The notes below the pieces were generated by a model. It did not search any database. It was not told where the DNA came from and saw nothing but the letters and a program-made list of their open reading frames with translations. From assembly GCA_045641625.1 (NCBI GenBank), contig JAZUHH010000095.1, positions 6,990 through 70,989 of the forward strand: DNA of 64,000 nt, read 5' to 3'. Shown here piece after piece: positions 9,032-16,879 of this stretch; position 1 is the stretch's first letter; each line of letters begins with the position of its first letter. The translations under genes and the position numbers were made by a program. The stretch comes from UBA1723 sp045641625. Its GTDB lineage: Bacteria; Bacteroidota; Bacteroidia; Bacteroidales; Paludibacteraceae.

Positions 9032-10849
9032 CTAGTAAGAGTACATGTACTCTATCTGCTCCGCGTAGTTCTGGTTGATGACCTTGCGCTTCAGTTTCAA
9101 TGTCAAGGTAAGCTCGCCCGAATCCGAAGTGAACGGTTTTGCAAGAAGCGTGAACCTCTTAACCTGCTCATACGAGGCAAGACCAGTTTGGATAGTCTGC
9201 AGACGCTCCTCGAACATTTTCCTGACTTCCTCGTTCTTCACAAGTTCCTCGTTGCTGTTGAAAGCGATATTGTTCGACTCGGCATACTCTCGCAAAGCTA
9301 CGAAATCCGGCACTATAAGCGCAGTCACGAACTTGCGGTCATTGCCTATCACCGCGGTCTGGTCGATGTACTTGTCTGCGTTGAGCAGGTTTTCAATCTG
9401 CTGCGGTGCAATATACTTTCCGTTTGAAGTCTTGAACAAGTCCTTGATTCTCTCTGTGATGTACAGAAGTCCGTTCTCGAACTTACCGGCATCACCTGTG
9501 TGGAACCAACCGTCCCTGAAGGTTTCTGCGTTTATTTCCGGCTTGTTGTAGTAGCCTTTTGCGATAAGTCCTCCCCTGATAAGGATTTCGTCGTTCTCGC
9601 CAATCTTAACCTCGAGTTCCGGCATAAGCTTTCCTACACTGCTGAGCTCGTAGTCCTTGAACGACTGGTAGCAGGCGACAGTGGCTGTGGTCTCGGTCAA
9701 TCCGTAGCCGACAACCAAAGGGAAGCCAAGCGACTGAAGAAACTCGTTCACCTGGTCCGACAATGCAGAGCCGGCGCAAGGCAGGAATGTGGCCTTGTCG
9801 AGTCCGATCTTCTTCTTCACAACTTTGAACAGTGTGCTGCTGTAGAACTTGTATCTTAGTTCAAGAAGGAACGGAACTTCCTTTCCGAGACGCTTGTAGT
9901 CAAGGTTTCTTCTTTTTCCGACCTTTATTGCATGGTGCATAAGCGACTTTATAGGGAAGTGGAACTTCTCGATTTTTTCGTTCACTCCCGCATACACCTT
10001 TTCCCAGAATCTGGGGACTGCACACATCATGTTCGGATGAGTCTCCGCTATGGTAGCGGTAATCTCCTTGGGGTTGGAGTTCACATAGATCATACCTCCG
10101 CGCGAAAGTACGAAATAGTCCCAAGCGCGCTCGAAGATGTGGCTCGAAGGCAGGAACATCATCGAGGTCTGCGTCTCGTCCACATTGGGCATGACCTGGG
10201 CATGAACCTTCATCTGGTGCGAGTAGTTCGAGTGGGTTATCATTACTCCCTTAGGCTCTCCACTTGTTCCCGATGTATAGATAAGCGTAGCCAAATCGTC
10301 GTCGTTCAAGGCTGACACTCGGGCTTCAAGCTTTGCGGCCAAGTCCTTCTCCTCCAATTCACGGTTCGGCTGAGAATTTCTGATTTCGTTTTCCAATGAG
10401 CGCGAGCTGTCGCCGTCAGCCAACTTTATATCATTGGAAATTGTAATGATTCGCTCCAGGACATCGGACTTCTCGAGAACTTTCAATGCCTGGTCGTACT
10501 GGTATTGCTCCCCGACAAACATAATCTTACAGCCTGCGTCGTTCACAATATATGCCACCTGCTCTGCGGAGGAGGTTGCGTAAAGGGGAACAGCCACGGC
10601 ACGTATCTTTTGGCAGGCCAAGTCGATGAAGATGGTTTCCACCATATTCTGTGAGAAGATTGCCACCTTGTCCTGGACAGCGACACCAAGTGACAGCAAA
10701 GTATCTGCCAAGGCATTTACCCTTCTGTCCAATACAGTCCAAGACACACCGAGCCACCTTCCCGAGGCGTCCCTGTATGAAAGGGCTATTTTATCTCCGT
10801 ATTTCTTTGCTCCTTCCGAAGCCAAGCGTCCCAAATGAAATGCACTCAT
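9032..10849 (-). CDS. Long-chain fatty acid-CoA ligase (AMP-forming)
   Basis: This ANL-superfamily adenylating enzyme of about 605 residues has the P-loop-like motif YTSGTSGEPKG, the A5 motif GYGLTET, the adenylate-binding YFNT-type motif as WFHTGDAG, and ITERIKDLFKTSNGKYIAP with the hinge region. It activates a fatty acid as acyl-AMP and then acyl-CoA, at the membrane inner face. The size and the KDLFKTSNGKYI segment match long-chain enzymes of the FadD15 type. The frame also contains an ATG at 10870, but the -7 box at 10879-10886 would put transcription start only a few bases before it, so I prefer the ATG at 10849. It stands alone between two terminators or promoters. Confidence 0.88.
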   Translation of the reverse strand: MSAFHLGRLASEGAKKYGDKIALSYRDASGRWLGVSWTVLDRRVNALADTLLSLGVAVQDKVAIFSQNMVETIFIDLACQKIRAVAVPLYATSSAEQVAYIVNDAGCKIMFVGEQYQYDQALKVLEKSDVLERIITISNDIKLADGDSSRSLENEIRNSQPNRELEEKDLAAKLEARVSALNDDDLATLIYTSGTSGEPKGVMITHSNYSHQMKVHAQVMPNVDETQTSMMFLPSSHIFERAWDYFVLSRGGMIYVNSNPKEITATIAETHPNMMCAVPRFWEKVYAGVNEKIEKFHFPIKSLMHHAIKVGKRRNLDYKRLGKEVPFLLELRYKFYSSTLFKVVKKKIGLDKATFLPCAGSALSDQVNEFLQSLGFPLVVGYGLTETTATVACYQSFKDYELSSVGKLMPELEVKIGENDEILIRGGLIAKGYYNKPEINAETFRDGWFHTGDAGKFENGLLYITERIKDLFKTSNGKYIAPQQIENLLNADKYIDQTAVIGNDRKFVTALIVPDFVALREYAESNNIAFNSNEELVKNEEVRKMFEERLQTIQTGLASYEQVKRFTLLAKPFTSDSGELTLTLKLKRKVINQNYAEQIEYMYSY

Positions 10850-10878
10850 ATCACATCTTTGTTTTGACATTTTCCGTG

Positions 10879-10886
10879 CAAAGGTA
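10879..10886 (-). promoter_or_regulatory. -7 promoter box for acyl-CoA ligase
   Basis: TACCTTTG (minus strand) followed by CAC matches TAnnTTTG. Expected transcription start at about 10872-10875 argues for the ATG at 10849 over the one at 10870. Confidence 0.6.
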
Positions 10887-10988
10887 CTACAATTTTTTTA
10901 TTTTATTGTTGTATGTGAAATTATTTGAGAAGTGTTTATCGGGGGAAAGTGTTGTGAAATTGTGAATTGTGAATTATGTATTATGAAT

Positions 10989-11939
10989 TCATTTCATGTC
11001 TCTTACATCGACAAGCTTGTGAACAATGGCATAGACAGTCAGTCCTGCCGCACTATGAATGTCAAGTTTCTTTGCGATATTGCGCCTGTGAGTTATTACG
11101 GTATTGGTTGAAATACAGAGGTTTTCCGCAATCTCCTTGTTTGAAAGTCCCAGAACAACACCCTTTACAACATCTGTCTCCCTTTCGCTCAAATCGTCCC
11201 CGTCGAACCTTCTTGAATGCGAAGCTCCGGGCAGGACCGAACCCAGCTGTTCGTCAAGCTTTCTTTCTGCAATTTCTATGGCAGGGGCAAAGATTGCGTC
11301 CTCGACCTTTGCATGAAGTGCAAGCCACTCCTGATTGTTGAATATGTCATATAGAGTCGCCATGAGTTGGTTGTTCCTCTGCTTGTCCGGCGGCAGATAC
11401 TGAATGATGAAAGTCTTCAGCTCCTTCAGTATCAGATCCGTCTGGCTATGGTTTCTTTCAAAGTCTGCCACTGAGTATTTTCCGCTTCTCTCACCTCTGA
11501 GCAGAGCCTCGACATACGGGAAGAGATTATCCTCCTCATACTTCATGTGGGCAGTGACTGCGGCGGCATACTCGTCGTAGCAGTCGATGATAATCTTTGC
11601 CATCGGGTCATACAGGGAAAGGGACTCCGTCAGCTCCCTGCGGATAAACGGAAGCTGGAACCCGAGATAGTACGTATGGCTTGCCTTCAAATAGCGCATG
11701 AGCGTGTCTATGGAGAGCCTTGAATGGTCTATTCCGCTTGCAGATCCGTTTATTGTAAAGTTCACAACCGTCAGGAAGGTAAGGGTATCAACATCGTTGT
11801 CCCTGCAGACCTCTTCGACAGTCTTGTCCTCGAAGCCAAGATTTATACCGAAACAGCCTAATGACTGAAGGACATTATAGTTGTCCTTGATAAGCATTAT
11901 CATCCGGTCGGTGGATTCGTATATCTTCTGATTCTGCAT
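10989..11939 (-). CDS. ScdA_N-like/hemerythrin-like sensor fused to a LuxR-type DNA-binding domain
   Basis: This 316-residue regulator has three parts. Residues about 20-60 resemble the ScdA_N (DUF542) domain of RIC/YtfE iron-sulfur repair proteins, but the usual CC pair is absent (GINLGF). Residues about 85-225 form a hemerythrin-like four-helix bundle with candidate diiron ligands His88, His131/Glu135, His164 and His209/Glu213, spaced as in ScdA/YtfE. Residues 248-312 are a LuxR/GerE helix-turn-helix (LSERETDVVKGVVLGLSNKEIAENL). RIC proteins respond to NO and oxidative stress, so this is plausibly an NO-, oxygen- or iron-sensing transcription factor. It has its own promoter and lies downstream of DUF1111 and imelysin genes, which it may control. 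Specific ligand and targets are inference. Confidence 0.85.
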   Translation of the reverse strand: MQNQKIYESTDRMIMLIKDNYNVLQSLGCFGINLGFEDKTVEEVCRDNDVDTLTFLTVVNFTINGSASGIDHSRLSIDTLMRYLKASHTYYLGFQLPFIRRELTESLSLYDPMAKIIIDCYDEYAAAVTAHMKYEEDNLFPYVEALLRGERSGKYSVADFERNHSQTDLILKELKTFIIQYLPPDKQRNNQLMATLYDIFNNQEWLALHAKVEDAIFAPAIEIAERKLDEQLGSVLPGASHSRRFDGDDLSERETDVVKGVVLGLSNKEIAENLCISTNTVITHRRNIAKKLDIHSAAGLTVYAIVHKLVDVRDMK

Positions 11940-11995
11940 ACTTCTTTTTTATTCGGGTGATATGGACAGTTCCGACAATACGAAGCAGTCCATTG

Positions 11996-12003
11996 CAAAA
12001 GTA
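11996..12003 (-). promoter_or_regulatory. -7 promoter box for hemerythrin-LuxR regulator
   Basis: TACTTTTG (minus strand), followed by C, matches TAnnTTTG and gives an expected leader of about 50 nt. The regulator can therefore be expressed separately from the upstream di-heme gene. Confidence 0.5.
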
Positions 12004-12025
12004 ACAAAAAATTTGCTTGGATGGA

Positions 12026-13654
12026 TTAAATGGACTCCAGGAATTTGATCACAGATTCACGATCCTCCTTTGACAGCTTTCTGAACTTCTCCACAGTTTC
12101 GCGAGCGTCACTCTTTTCTCCACCATGCCACATGATTGATTCCAGAGTGTTCCTAGCACGGCAGTCGTGAAGTCTGTCTTCGCCTCCGGTACAAAGTTTG
12201 CTCAATCCTCTACCCCACAATGGAGTTGTTCTGCACCAGCCTGTGCGCAGGTCGTTCACCATCATCAGCCTGTGCTGCACCATATCTGTGTAGGGCCAAA
12301 TCTTCTGGTTGGGATAGCGAGGCATATCGGCATTTGTGAACGTTCCGTTCGGGTCCTGAATGTTATCCTCGCCCGTCTGCCAAGAAGGACGGTGGCACTG
12401 TGCGCAACCGATCTGCTTGAATGTTCTCATACCCTTCTGCACCTGTGGATCTTTCAAGTCACGCGCGGCAGGTACTGCCAGACCTCTATGCCATACCATA
12501 AAGTCCTTATAGTCAGCATCCTTCATCTCAACCTTCGCCACATTCTTTCCTTCTGACTTACCCAACAGGTAGCGATAGATGTCAGCCTCAACACCGGCCT
12601 CAGTCTTCTCCTCAGGGAAATAATCATAGAAGGAAGCCTGAACATCAGGATCCTTGCTAGAAACTCTGGCATAGGTTTCAGTCATATAATGGTATCTTCT
12701 GTCGCTTCGGGTGACATTGGTAATGTTCCACACGGCATTAGCTCCGGCGGCATCAAGCAACGGACCTCGTGACATTGCATAGGTAAACCTTCTCACGTAT
12801 GGCTTGCCTGTCAAGCCCTTGTAATAGCTTGCCCAAGTTCTTGCTCCGGCATCCCACAACGCAGGGTTAAGCTCTACATACGGAGACTCCTTCTTCCACT
12901 GCTCCGTAATGGAGTCGTCTGGAATGGCATCTATCAATCCAGTTCCATAGATTCCGATTGTTGACTCCAGACGAACTTCAATGTCCTCGTAAGGGATTTG
13001 TACAGTCTCTCCGTTGCGTGTTCCCTCAAGAGGAACGTAGAAAGCCGATTCAGGAATAGAAACCTCCGGATAAATAAGGTCGTACATTTCTCCGTCATCA
13101 AAGGCATTTCCGTGATCATCGGTAAAGTGCTTCCATCTTATCTTGATCTGGGTCTCGTCAATAGGAGCCTTGAATGGCTTGACCGCGAGAGTCTGCGGCA
13201 TTCCTGTAATTGAAGTTAGGTAGCCGTTGGTCTTTTTGTCATAAATAACCAAGAGGTAGCCGTTTCCCATCTCGTTGGCGCGGTACTCGATTTGTCTCTT
13301 ACCATGTCCGTAGTTCGGGTGGCAGTAAAGACAGCCTTTTCTCACCATAAGCGGACCAAGTCCGGAAAACGCAGTACCCTTCTCTTGAACGTAGTCGCGC
13401 TCGAACAAAGTTTCGCCGTACTTGAACATCGAATAGAATCCCTGCTGCTCCACTGCTGGGGATGGCTGTTGGTATGCAGAAGCTGAAAAAGTGAATGATG
13501 TACCCAACTTGCCGCCGGAATAAGTCATCTCCTCTACCTCGCTCTTTGTTAGCGGAGTAAAGTCAACTTTTTCGCAAACAACTTCGTCGTCAACACAGCC
13601 GGAAAAGGCAAGCGCAGACAAAGCAAAACAACCGTATTTACTAAAGCTCTTCAT
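12026..13654 (-). CDS. Di-heme oxidoreductase (DUF1111) lipoprotein
   Basis: This 542-residue exported protein has two c-type heme motifs, CLYCH at 108-112 and CAQCH at 417-421, far apart as in DUF1111 'thiol oxidoreductases', which resemble di-heme peroxidases. The N-terminus is a lipoprotein signal with lipobox AFSGC (Cys20) followed by VDDE, an acidic stretch that may direct surface exposure. The family commonly sits beside imelysin/IrpA genes, as here, and is thought to act in periplasmic or surface redox chemistry linked to iron. Two 18-bp palindromes lie upstream, and its promoter matches the porin promoter. The reaction is not established for the family. Confidence 0.87.
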   Translation of the reverse strand: MKSFSKYGCFALSALAFSGCVDDEVVCEKVDFTPLTKSEVEEMTYSGGKLGTSFTFSASAYQQPSPAVEQQGFYSMFKYGETLFERDYVQEKGTAFSGLGPLMVRKGCLYCHPNYGHGKRQIEYRANEMGNGYLLVIYDKKTNGYLTSITGMPQTLAVKPFKAPIDETQIKIRWKHFTDDHGNAFDDGEMYDLIYPEVSIPESAFYVPLEGTRNGETVQIPYEDIEVRLESTIGIYGTGLIDAIPDDSITEQWKKESPYVELNPALWDAGARTWASYYKGLTGKPYVRRFTYAMSRGPLLDAAGANAVWNITNVTRSDRRYHYMTETYARVSSKDPDVQASFYDYFPEEKTEAGVEADIYRYLLGKSEGKNVAKVEMKDADYKDFMVWHRGLAVPAARDLKDPQVQKGMRTFKQIGCAQCHRPSWQTGEDNIQDPNGTFTNADMPRYPNQKIWPYTDMVQHRLMMVNDLRTGWCRTTPLWGRGLSKLCTGGEDRLHDCRARNTLESIMWHGGEKSDARETVEKFRKLSKEDRESVIKFLESI

Positions 13655-13675
13655 TTTTTATCTTAATTTTGGATG

Positions 13676-13683
13676 CAAAATTC
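13676..13683 (-). promoter_or_regulatory. -7 box of DUF1111 promoter
   Basis: GAATTTTG (minus strand), followed by CA, matches seven of eight positions of TAnnTTTG. TTG in GTATTGCCC (about 30 bp upstream) would be the -33 element. The same arrangement with GAACTTTG occurs at the porin promoter. Confidence 0.5.
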
Positions 13684-13705
13684 GTCAGATTCGCAAAAAA
13701 GGGCA

Positions 13706-13723
13706 ATACTCACAATTAGGTAT
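13706..13723. promoter_or_regulatory. Candidate operator A (18-bp palindrome) at DUF1111 promoter
   Basis: ATACTCACAATTAGGTAT fits the pattern ATACYYA-N4-TRRGTAT exactly. It begins 30 bp from the start of the -7 box, the same offset as the similar site at the porin promoter. Confidence 0.55.
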
Positions 13724-13737
13724 TTTTGGGAAGCCGC

Positions 13738-13755
13738 ATACCTAAACATGAGTAT
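13738..13755. promoter_or_regulatory. Candidate operator B (18-bp palindrome) at DUF1111 promoter
   Basis: ATACCTAAACATGAGTAT also fits ATACYYA-N4-TRRGTAT exactly. Its centre is 32 bp from that of operator A, close to three helical turns, so both would lie on the same DNA face. Confidence 0.55.
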
Positions 13756-13756
13756 T

Positions 13757-13796
13757 ATGAAAAAGAAAAGGCCGGCTCGATTAAACGAACCAGCCT
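13757..13796 (-). terminator. Terminator of imelysin gene
   Basis: A hairpin with arms AGGCCGGCTCG and CGAACCAGCCT (two mismatches, six-base loop) is followed on the minus strand by TTTTCTTTTTC. It lies about 50 bp past the imelysin stop, separating that gene from the DUF1111 gene. Confidence 0.65.
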
Positions 13797-13846
13797 GAAA
13801 GAAAAAGATGTATATTACTGAATTGAAGTCAGGTAGGACTTATTTC

Positions 13847-14971
13847 CTAGTTCAACGCGTCACTTAGTGCAGACAAAGACTCGTCAAAAGCCTTGATTGC
13901 TTCGATTGCATCCTTTGCAGTCTGGTCGTTGTAGTTTACAACAAAAGGCTTCTTCATTGCCTTCACCTTTGAAAGCGCATTCTGAAGTGCGTCGTCGCAA
14001 GCCTTTGCTTGAGCCGGACAGTTCTTCTGTGCGTATGACATAACAGAATTTACTGCAGGTGTAGTTGCATTCAAACCTCCATACAAAGCGTACTGGCAGG
14101 AAAGAATGTTGTCGTAAAAGTCAGTAATTGAGTTGTAAGCATTAGGAGACTCGATGTAGTTCACATCCTCACCTAGAGTCGGTTTTCCAATCTTTGCGCT
14201 TGCAACCTCGTCGGCAATGTCCTTGCATCCGTCAATAATCTGGCGAACGGCAAGAAGCGGCGTTCTGTAAAGGCTTCCTGCATTTCCAGCCTCTCTCATA
14301 TACTCTCCGAAGTCATCGTTTGGTTCCATCTCGGCCTCCTCAAGAAGTTCCTTGCGTCCTGCACCAACTTTGTCAAGTCCAGCCCATGAAGCCTCTAGTC
14401 TGACTGAAGAAAGGTACAAATCCTCTGACACCAACTGTGCGTATGCTATTTCCTTTGCAGTAAGTTCTGCGAACGAACGAGCCGAGCCATTACGGAAAAT
14501 CAAATACTCAAGAGCATGGAAACCTGTCAAATTCTGTCCTGTCGCAATGATTTCCGACATAGAGTTAAGGCTGTTCTCGTCCTCTGGATCAAACTTTGCG
14601 ATGTTTGAGTTAAAGGCGGCGGCATCGAAAGGCCAAGTGTCTATGTGAGGGTCAATACCGTAGCTTGAAGCAGCACCGAAAAGGAAAGCCTCGCTCCACT
14701 CCCAGTACTGGCGAGCGCTTTTCCAGTCCTCGCAAACCTTGTTCAAATCCTCTTGCGAAGACATTGCAGACAAATCCTCCATCAAAGTCTCGCACTTGTC
14801 TGCCAACCCCTTGTAAGTCTTGATTACAGTGTTGTCAACAAAGTTTGACGAAACCGAAAGTAACTCACTTGACGAAGATTTTGACTCGTTCTTTTCGTCA
14901 TCATCGTCACAACTTGCCATAAAACCTGTCATAGCCAAAGCCATGACACCTACCTTAAAAAAGTTTTTCAT
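13847..14971 (-). CDS. Imelysin-family iron-associated lipoprotein (peptidase M75-like)
   Basis: This 374-residue protein has a lipoprotein signal with Cys21 followed by DDDDEKNE, an acidic signature that in Bacteroidota can route lipoproteins to the cell surface. The mature part is helical and contains the imelysin GxHxxE motif as GFHALE at residues 150-155, with ASSYGIDPHIDTWPFD upstream as in IrpA/ICMP proteins. Imelysins are iron-regulated envelope proteins implicated in iron handling (related to EfeO); no peptidase activity should be assumed. It is flanked by the DUF1111 gene and a porin on the same strand. The promoter region contains a copy of the palindrome seen at the neighbouring promoters. 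Confidence 0.9.
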   Translation of the reverse strand: MKNFFKVGVMALAMTGFMASCDDDDEKNESKSSSSELLSVSSNFVDNTVIKTYKGLADKCETLMEDLSAMSSQEDLNKVCEDWKSARQYWEWSEAFLFGAASSYGIDPHIDTWPFDAAAFNSNIAKFDPEDENSLNSMSEIIATGQNLTGFHALEYLIFRNGSARSFAELTAKEIAYAQLVSEDLYLSSVRLEASWAGLDKVGAGRKELLEEAEMEPNDDFGEYMREAGNAGSLYRTPLLAVRQIIDGCKDIADEVASAKIGKPTLGEDVNYIESPNAYNSITDFYDNILSCQYALYGGLNATTPAVNSVMSYAQKNCPAQAKACDDALQNALSKVKAMKKPFVVNYNDQTAKDAIEAIKAFDESLSALSDALN

Positions 14972-15131
14972 TATCGTTGTTTTTTTATATTATTTTTCAA
15001 TCATAGACAATTTCATGCCCTCAAACAAACTTAAAAATCAATACCAATTAGTCTTTGCAGCCTTTCTAAAAACTCATTTGACGGGGGAGATAAATTTTGC
15101 TAAATTTTAAGCCTACAATTTTGCACAAGCC

Positions 15132-15149
15132 ATACTTACACGCAAATAT
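15132..15149. promoter_or_regulatory. Candidate operator C overlapping imelysin promoter
   Basis: ATACTTACACGCAAATAT matches 12 of 14 fixed positions of ATACYYA-N4-TRRGTAT. It overlaps CATATTTG (minus strand, 15142-15149), the best -7-like box upstream of imelysin, which would give a leader of about 160 nt. Confidence 0.4.
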
Positions 15150-15257
15150 GATGTTCAAAATTTTGAATGTTTTGTATTTGACGTTTTTTCTGCAATCTAA
15201 CAGCTCGACTTCGAGAACTAAAAGATTTCAAAAAACAAACCCATTGCCTTTTCTCAA

Positions 15258-16607
15258 CTACTTTATGAACCAACCGACAAAAGTTACGCCCAAAGAAATG
15301 CTTGGCTCGTCATTGTATTGGCCGAGAGGCTCGTCCGTATGGCCTACATGAGTGTTGTTTGCATTTGCAGCACTTTCATCCATGTCGTTTAGGTATCTCT
15401 TCGAATACTCAGCCTTGACTATCACACCGTTTACAGGCATATAGTTAAGGCCTACTGCAAAACGATTCTTTCCGCACCAGTTGTATGACTCTTTCTGAGA
15501 ACCTTCTAACATCGAGTCATAGTACTCGTAAGCACCGAACAGGTAAAGTTTCTGCTTTGCCTCTGCCTTTGGCACAACAGAAAGCATATTCCAACCGAGT
15601 TCAAGGGAAGTTGCAAGAGCAGACTCTCCGACAGGCTGATGTTTGCTAGGCGAACCATCCTGGCCATGATGCAGAGGCAAAGTGTTGTTGAATTCAGTAA
15701 TAGTCTGCGCATCTCCCAAATGAGCGTATGTAGCACCGCCACGAACAATCCAAGCGCCTCGGTTGACATAGAAGTCAAGCGAACCTATTCCAAGTCTGCC
15801 CTTAACATCGTCATATTTTGCACTTGGATGAGCAAGAGTGTTTTTGAAAGTTCTGCCAAGGTAACCGCTTAGAGAAAGTCTTACTCCGTCTGCGGGCTTG
15901 ACTGTGACTCTCGTCGCAGCAGCATAGGAATTCGCAATCTTGAACTCGTAGGGCGAAACGCAGCCATAATGAACAAAGTTCTCCGAGCCGAACCTCTCGG
16001 AATCAAGTCCGGAAAGGAACTGCATCTCATAGTTCACATATTTTGTCTTGCCCCAAAATGAAAGGCCGACCTGATGCCATGTATTAGGCAGAATACTTGA
16101 CTCGCCCTCGTGTCGATATACTGTAAAGAACTCGTTCGGCATATGGTAGGCGTTTGCCTGACCTACGGGAACAACGATTTCTCCGGCACGTATGTTGAAC
16201 ATTCCCTGCTTGAAAGCCTTGTTTACCCATAGCTGTTCCAACGCCACTTCTCCTCCCTTTTCAACCTCAGCTTCATATTCACCACTCTCGTCAGCCTCGT
16301 ATTCGACAGCGCTTTCCGTTCCTCCGTGTTCGAACTCTATCTCCATGCCTACGCTCCACCCCTTGCCGAAGTCATAGCCCATGTTTATTGCCATGTGGGG
16401 AAGGTCGAAACGCCCGTGGCTTGCATCATCCTTGTGTTCGTATGGATATTTGTAGCGATAGATGTTGTCACTATAGAAATTGCGAGTCATTACCGCCTCG
16501 CCGTATGCACCGAGATTAAATTTTCTTTTTACAGAGTCTTCTTCCGCCATCACAGAGACAAAAGACGACATTAAAGCACTCGTCAAAATAAGTTTTACAG
16601 AATCCAT
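15258..16607 (-). CDS. Outer-membrane beta-barrel porin
   Basis: This protein of 449 residues has a signal peptide (cleavage near AMAEE-type site, VSVMA-EED) and then alternating amphipathic strands with aromatic girdles, ending in SISLGVTFVGWFIK, with a C-terminal region typical of outer-membrane barrels. It begins FNLGAYGEAVMTRNF and contains an acidic insert rich in Glu (about 80-105), suggesting a periplasmic turn or external loop. It resembles phosphate-selective or general porin-like barrels, but no specific substrate motif is visible. The ATG at 16607 is preferred over a TTG three codons earlier. Gene order and the shared promoter with the DUF1111 gene suggest a function in iron or redox uptake; that is inference. 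Confidence 0.8.
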   Translation of the reverse strand: MDSVKLILTSALMSSFVSVMAEEDSVKRKFNLGAYGEAVMTRNFYSDNIYRYKYPYEHKDDASHGRFDLPHMAINMGYDFGKGWSVGMEIEFEHGGTESAVEYEADESGEYEAEVEKGGEVALEQLWVNKAFKQGMFNIRAGEIVVPVGQANAYHMPNEFFTVYRHEGESSILPNTWHQVGLSFWGKTKYVNYEMQFLSGLDSERFGSENFVHYGCVSPYEFKIANSYAAATRVTVKPADGVRLSLSGYLGRTFKNTLAHPSAKYDDVKGRLGIGSLDFYVNRGAWIVRGGATYAHLGDAQTITEFNNTLPLHHGQDGSPSKHQPVGESALATSLELGWNMLSVVPKAEAKQKLYLFGAYEYYDSMLEGSQKESYNWCGKNRFAVGLNYMPVNGVIVKAEYSKRYLNDMDESAANANNTHVGHTDEPLGQYNDEPSISLGVTFVGWFIK

Positions 16608-16636
16608 TACTACCAATGTATTTTACTCTTTATTTT

Positions 16637-16680
16637 CGAGTGCAATGTTTATATCGCACTCGTATTTATTTCGAGTGCAA
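16637..16680 (-). repeat. Three-segment CGAGTGC repeat in porin leader (alternative hairpins)
   Basis: On the transcript strand the order is GCACTCG, CGAGTGC, GCACTCG. Segment 1 can pair with 2 (7 bp, 9-nt loop) or 2 with 3 (7 bp, about 12-nt loop), but not both. The two direct copies are 35 bp apart. All three lie between the predicted -7 box and the ATG. Confidence 0.6.
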
Positions 16681-16685
16681 AGTTC
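16678..16685 (-). promoter_or_regulatory. -7 box of porin promoter
   Basis: GAACTTTG (minus strand), followed by CA, matches seven of eight positions of TAnnTTTG. From TGCAAA (16676) through GGGCAATAC the region aligns without gaps to the DUF1111 promoter at 27 of 36 positions. Confidence 0.5.
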
Positions 16686-16707
16686 CCTCTATTCGCCAAA
16701 GTGGGCA

Positions 16708-16725
16708 ATACCTAAAAATTATGAT
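16708..16725. promoter_or_regulatory. Candidate operator D at porin promoter
   Basis: ATACCTAAAAATTATGAT keeps the left half of ATACYYA-N4-TRRGTAT exactly and four of seven right-half positions. It starts 30 bp from the start of the -7 box, as operator A does at the DUF1111 promoter. Confidence 0.4.
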
Positions 16726-16833
16726 TTTGAATTCTCTCAGTCATAATATGTAGGTAGCAGGAGAAAAAACAGAGACAAAAACAAATCATGTGCAATAATT
16801 ATGAAATTCTTGAATTATACGAACAATTATTTC

Positions 16834-16841
16834 TATATTTG
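16834..16841 (+). promoter_or_regulatory. -7 promoter box for the + strand esterase
   Basis: TATATTTG followed by C is an exact TAnnTTTG match. A TTG at 16810-16812 is positioned as a -33 element. Expected leader is about 30 nt. Confidence 0.65.
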
Positions 16842-16879
16842 CATAGCAACATTAGGACTAAAACATAAACAGTTAGCTC

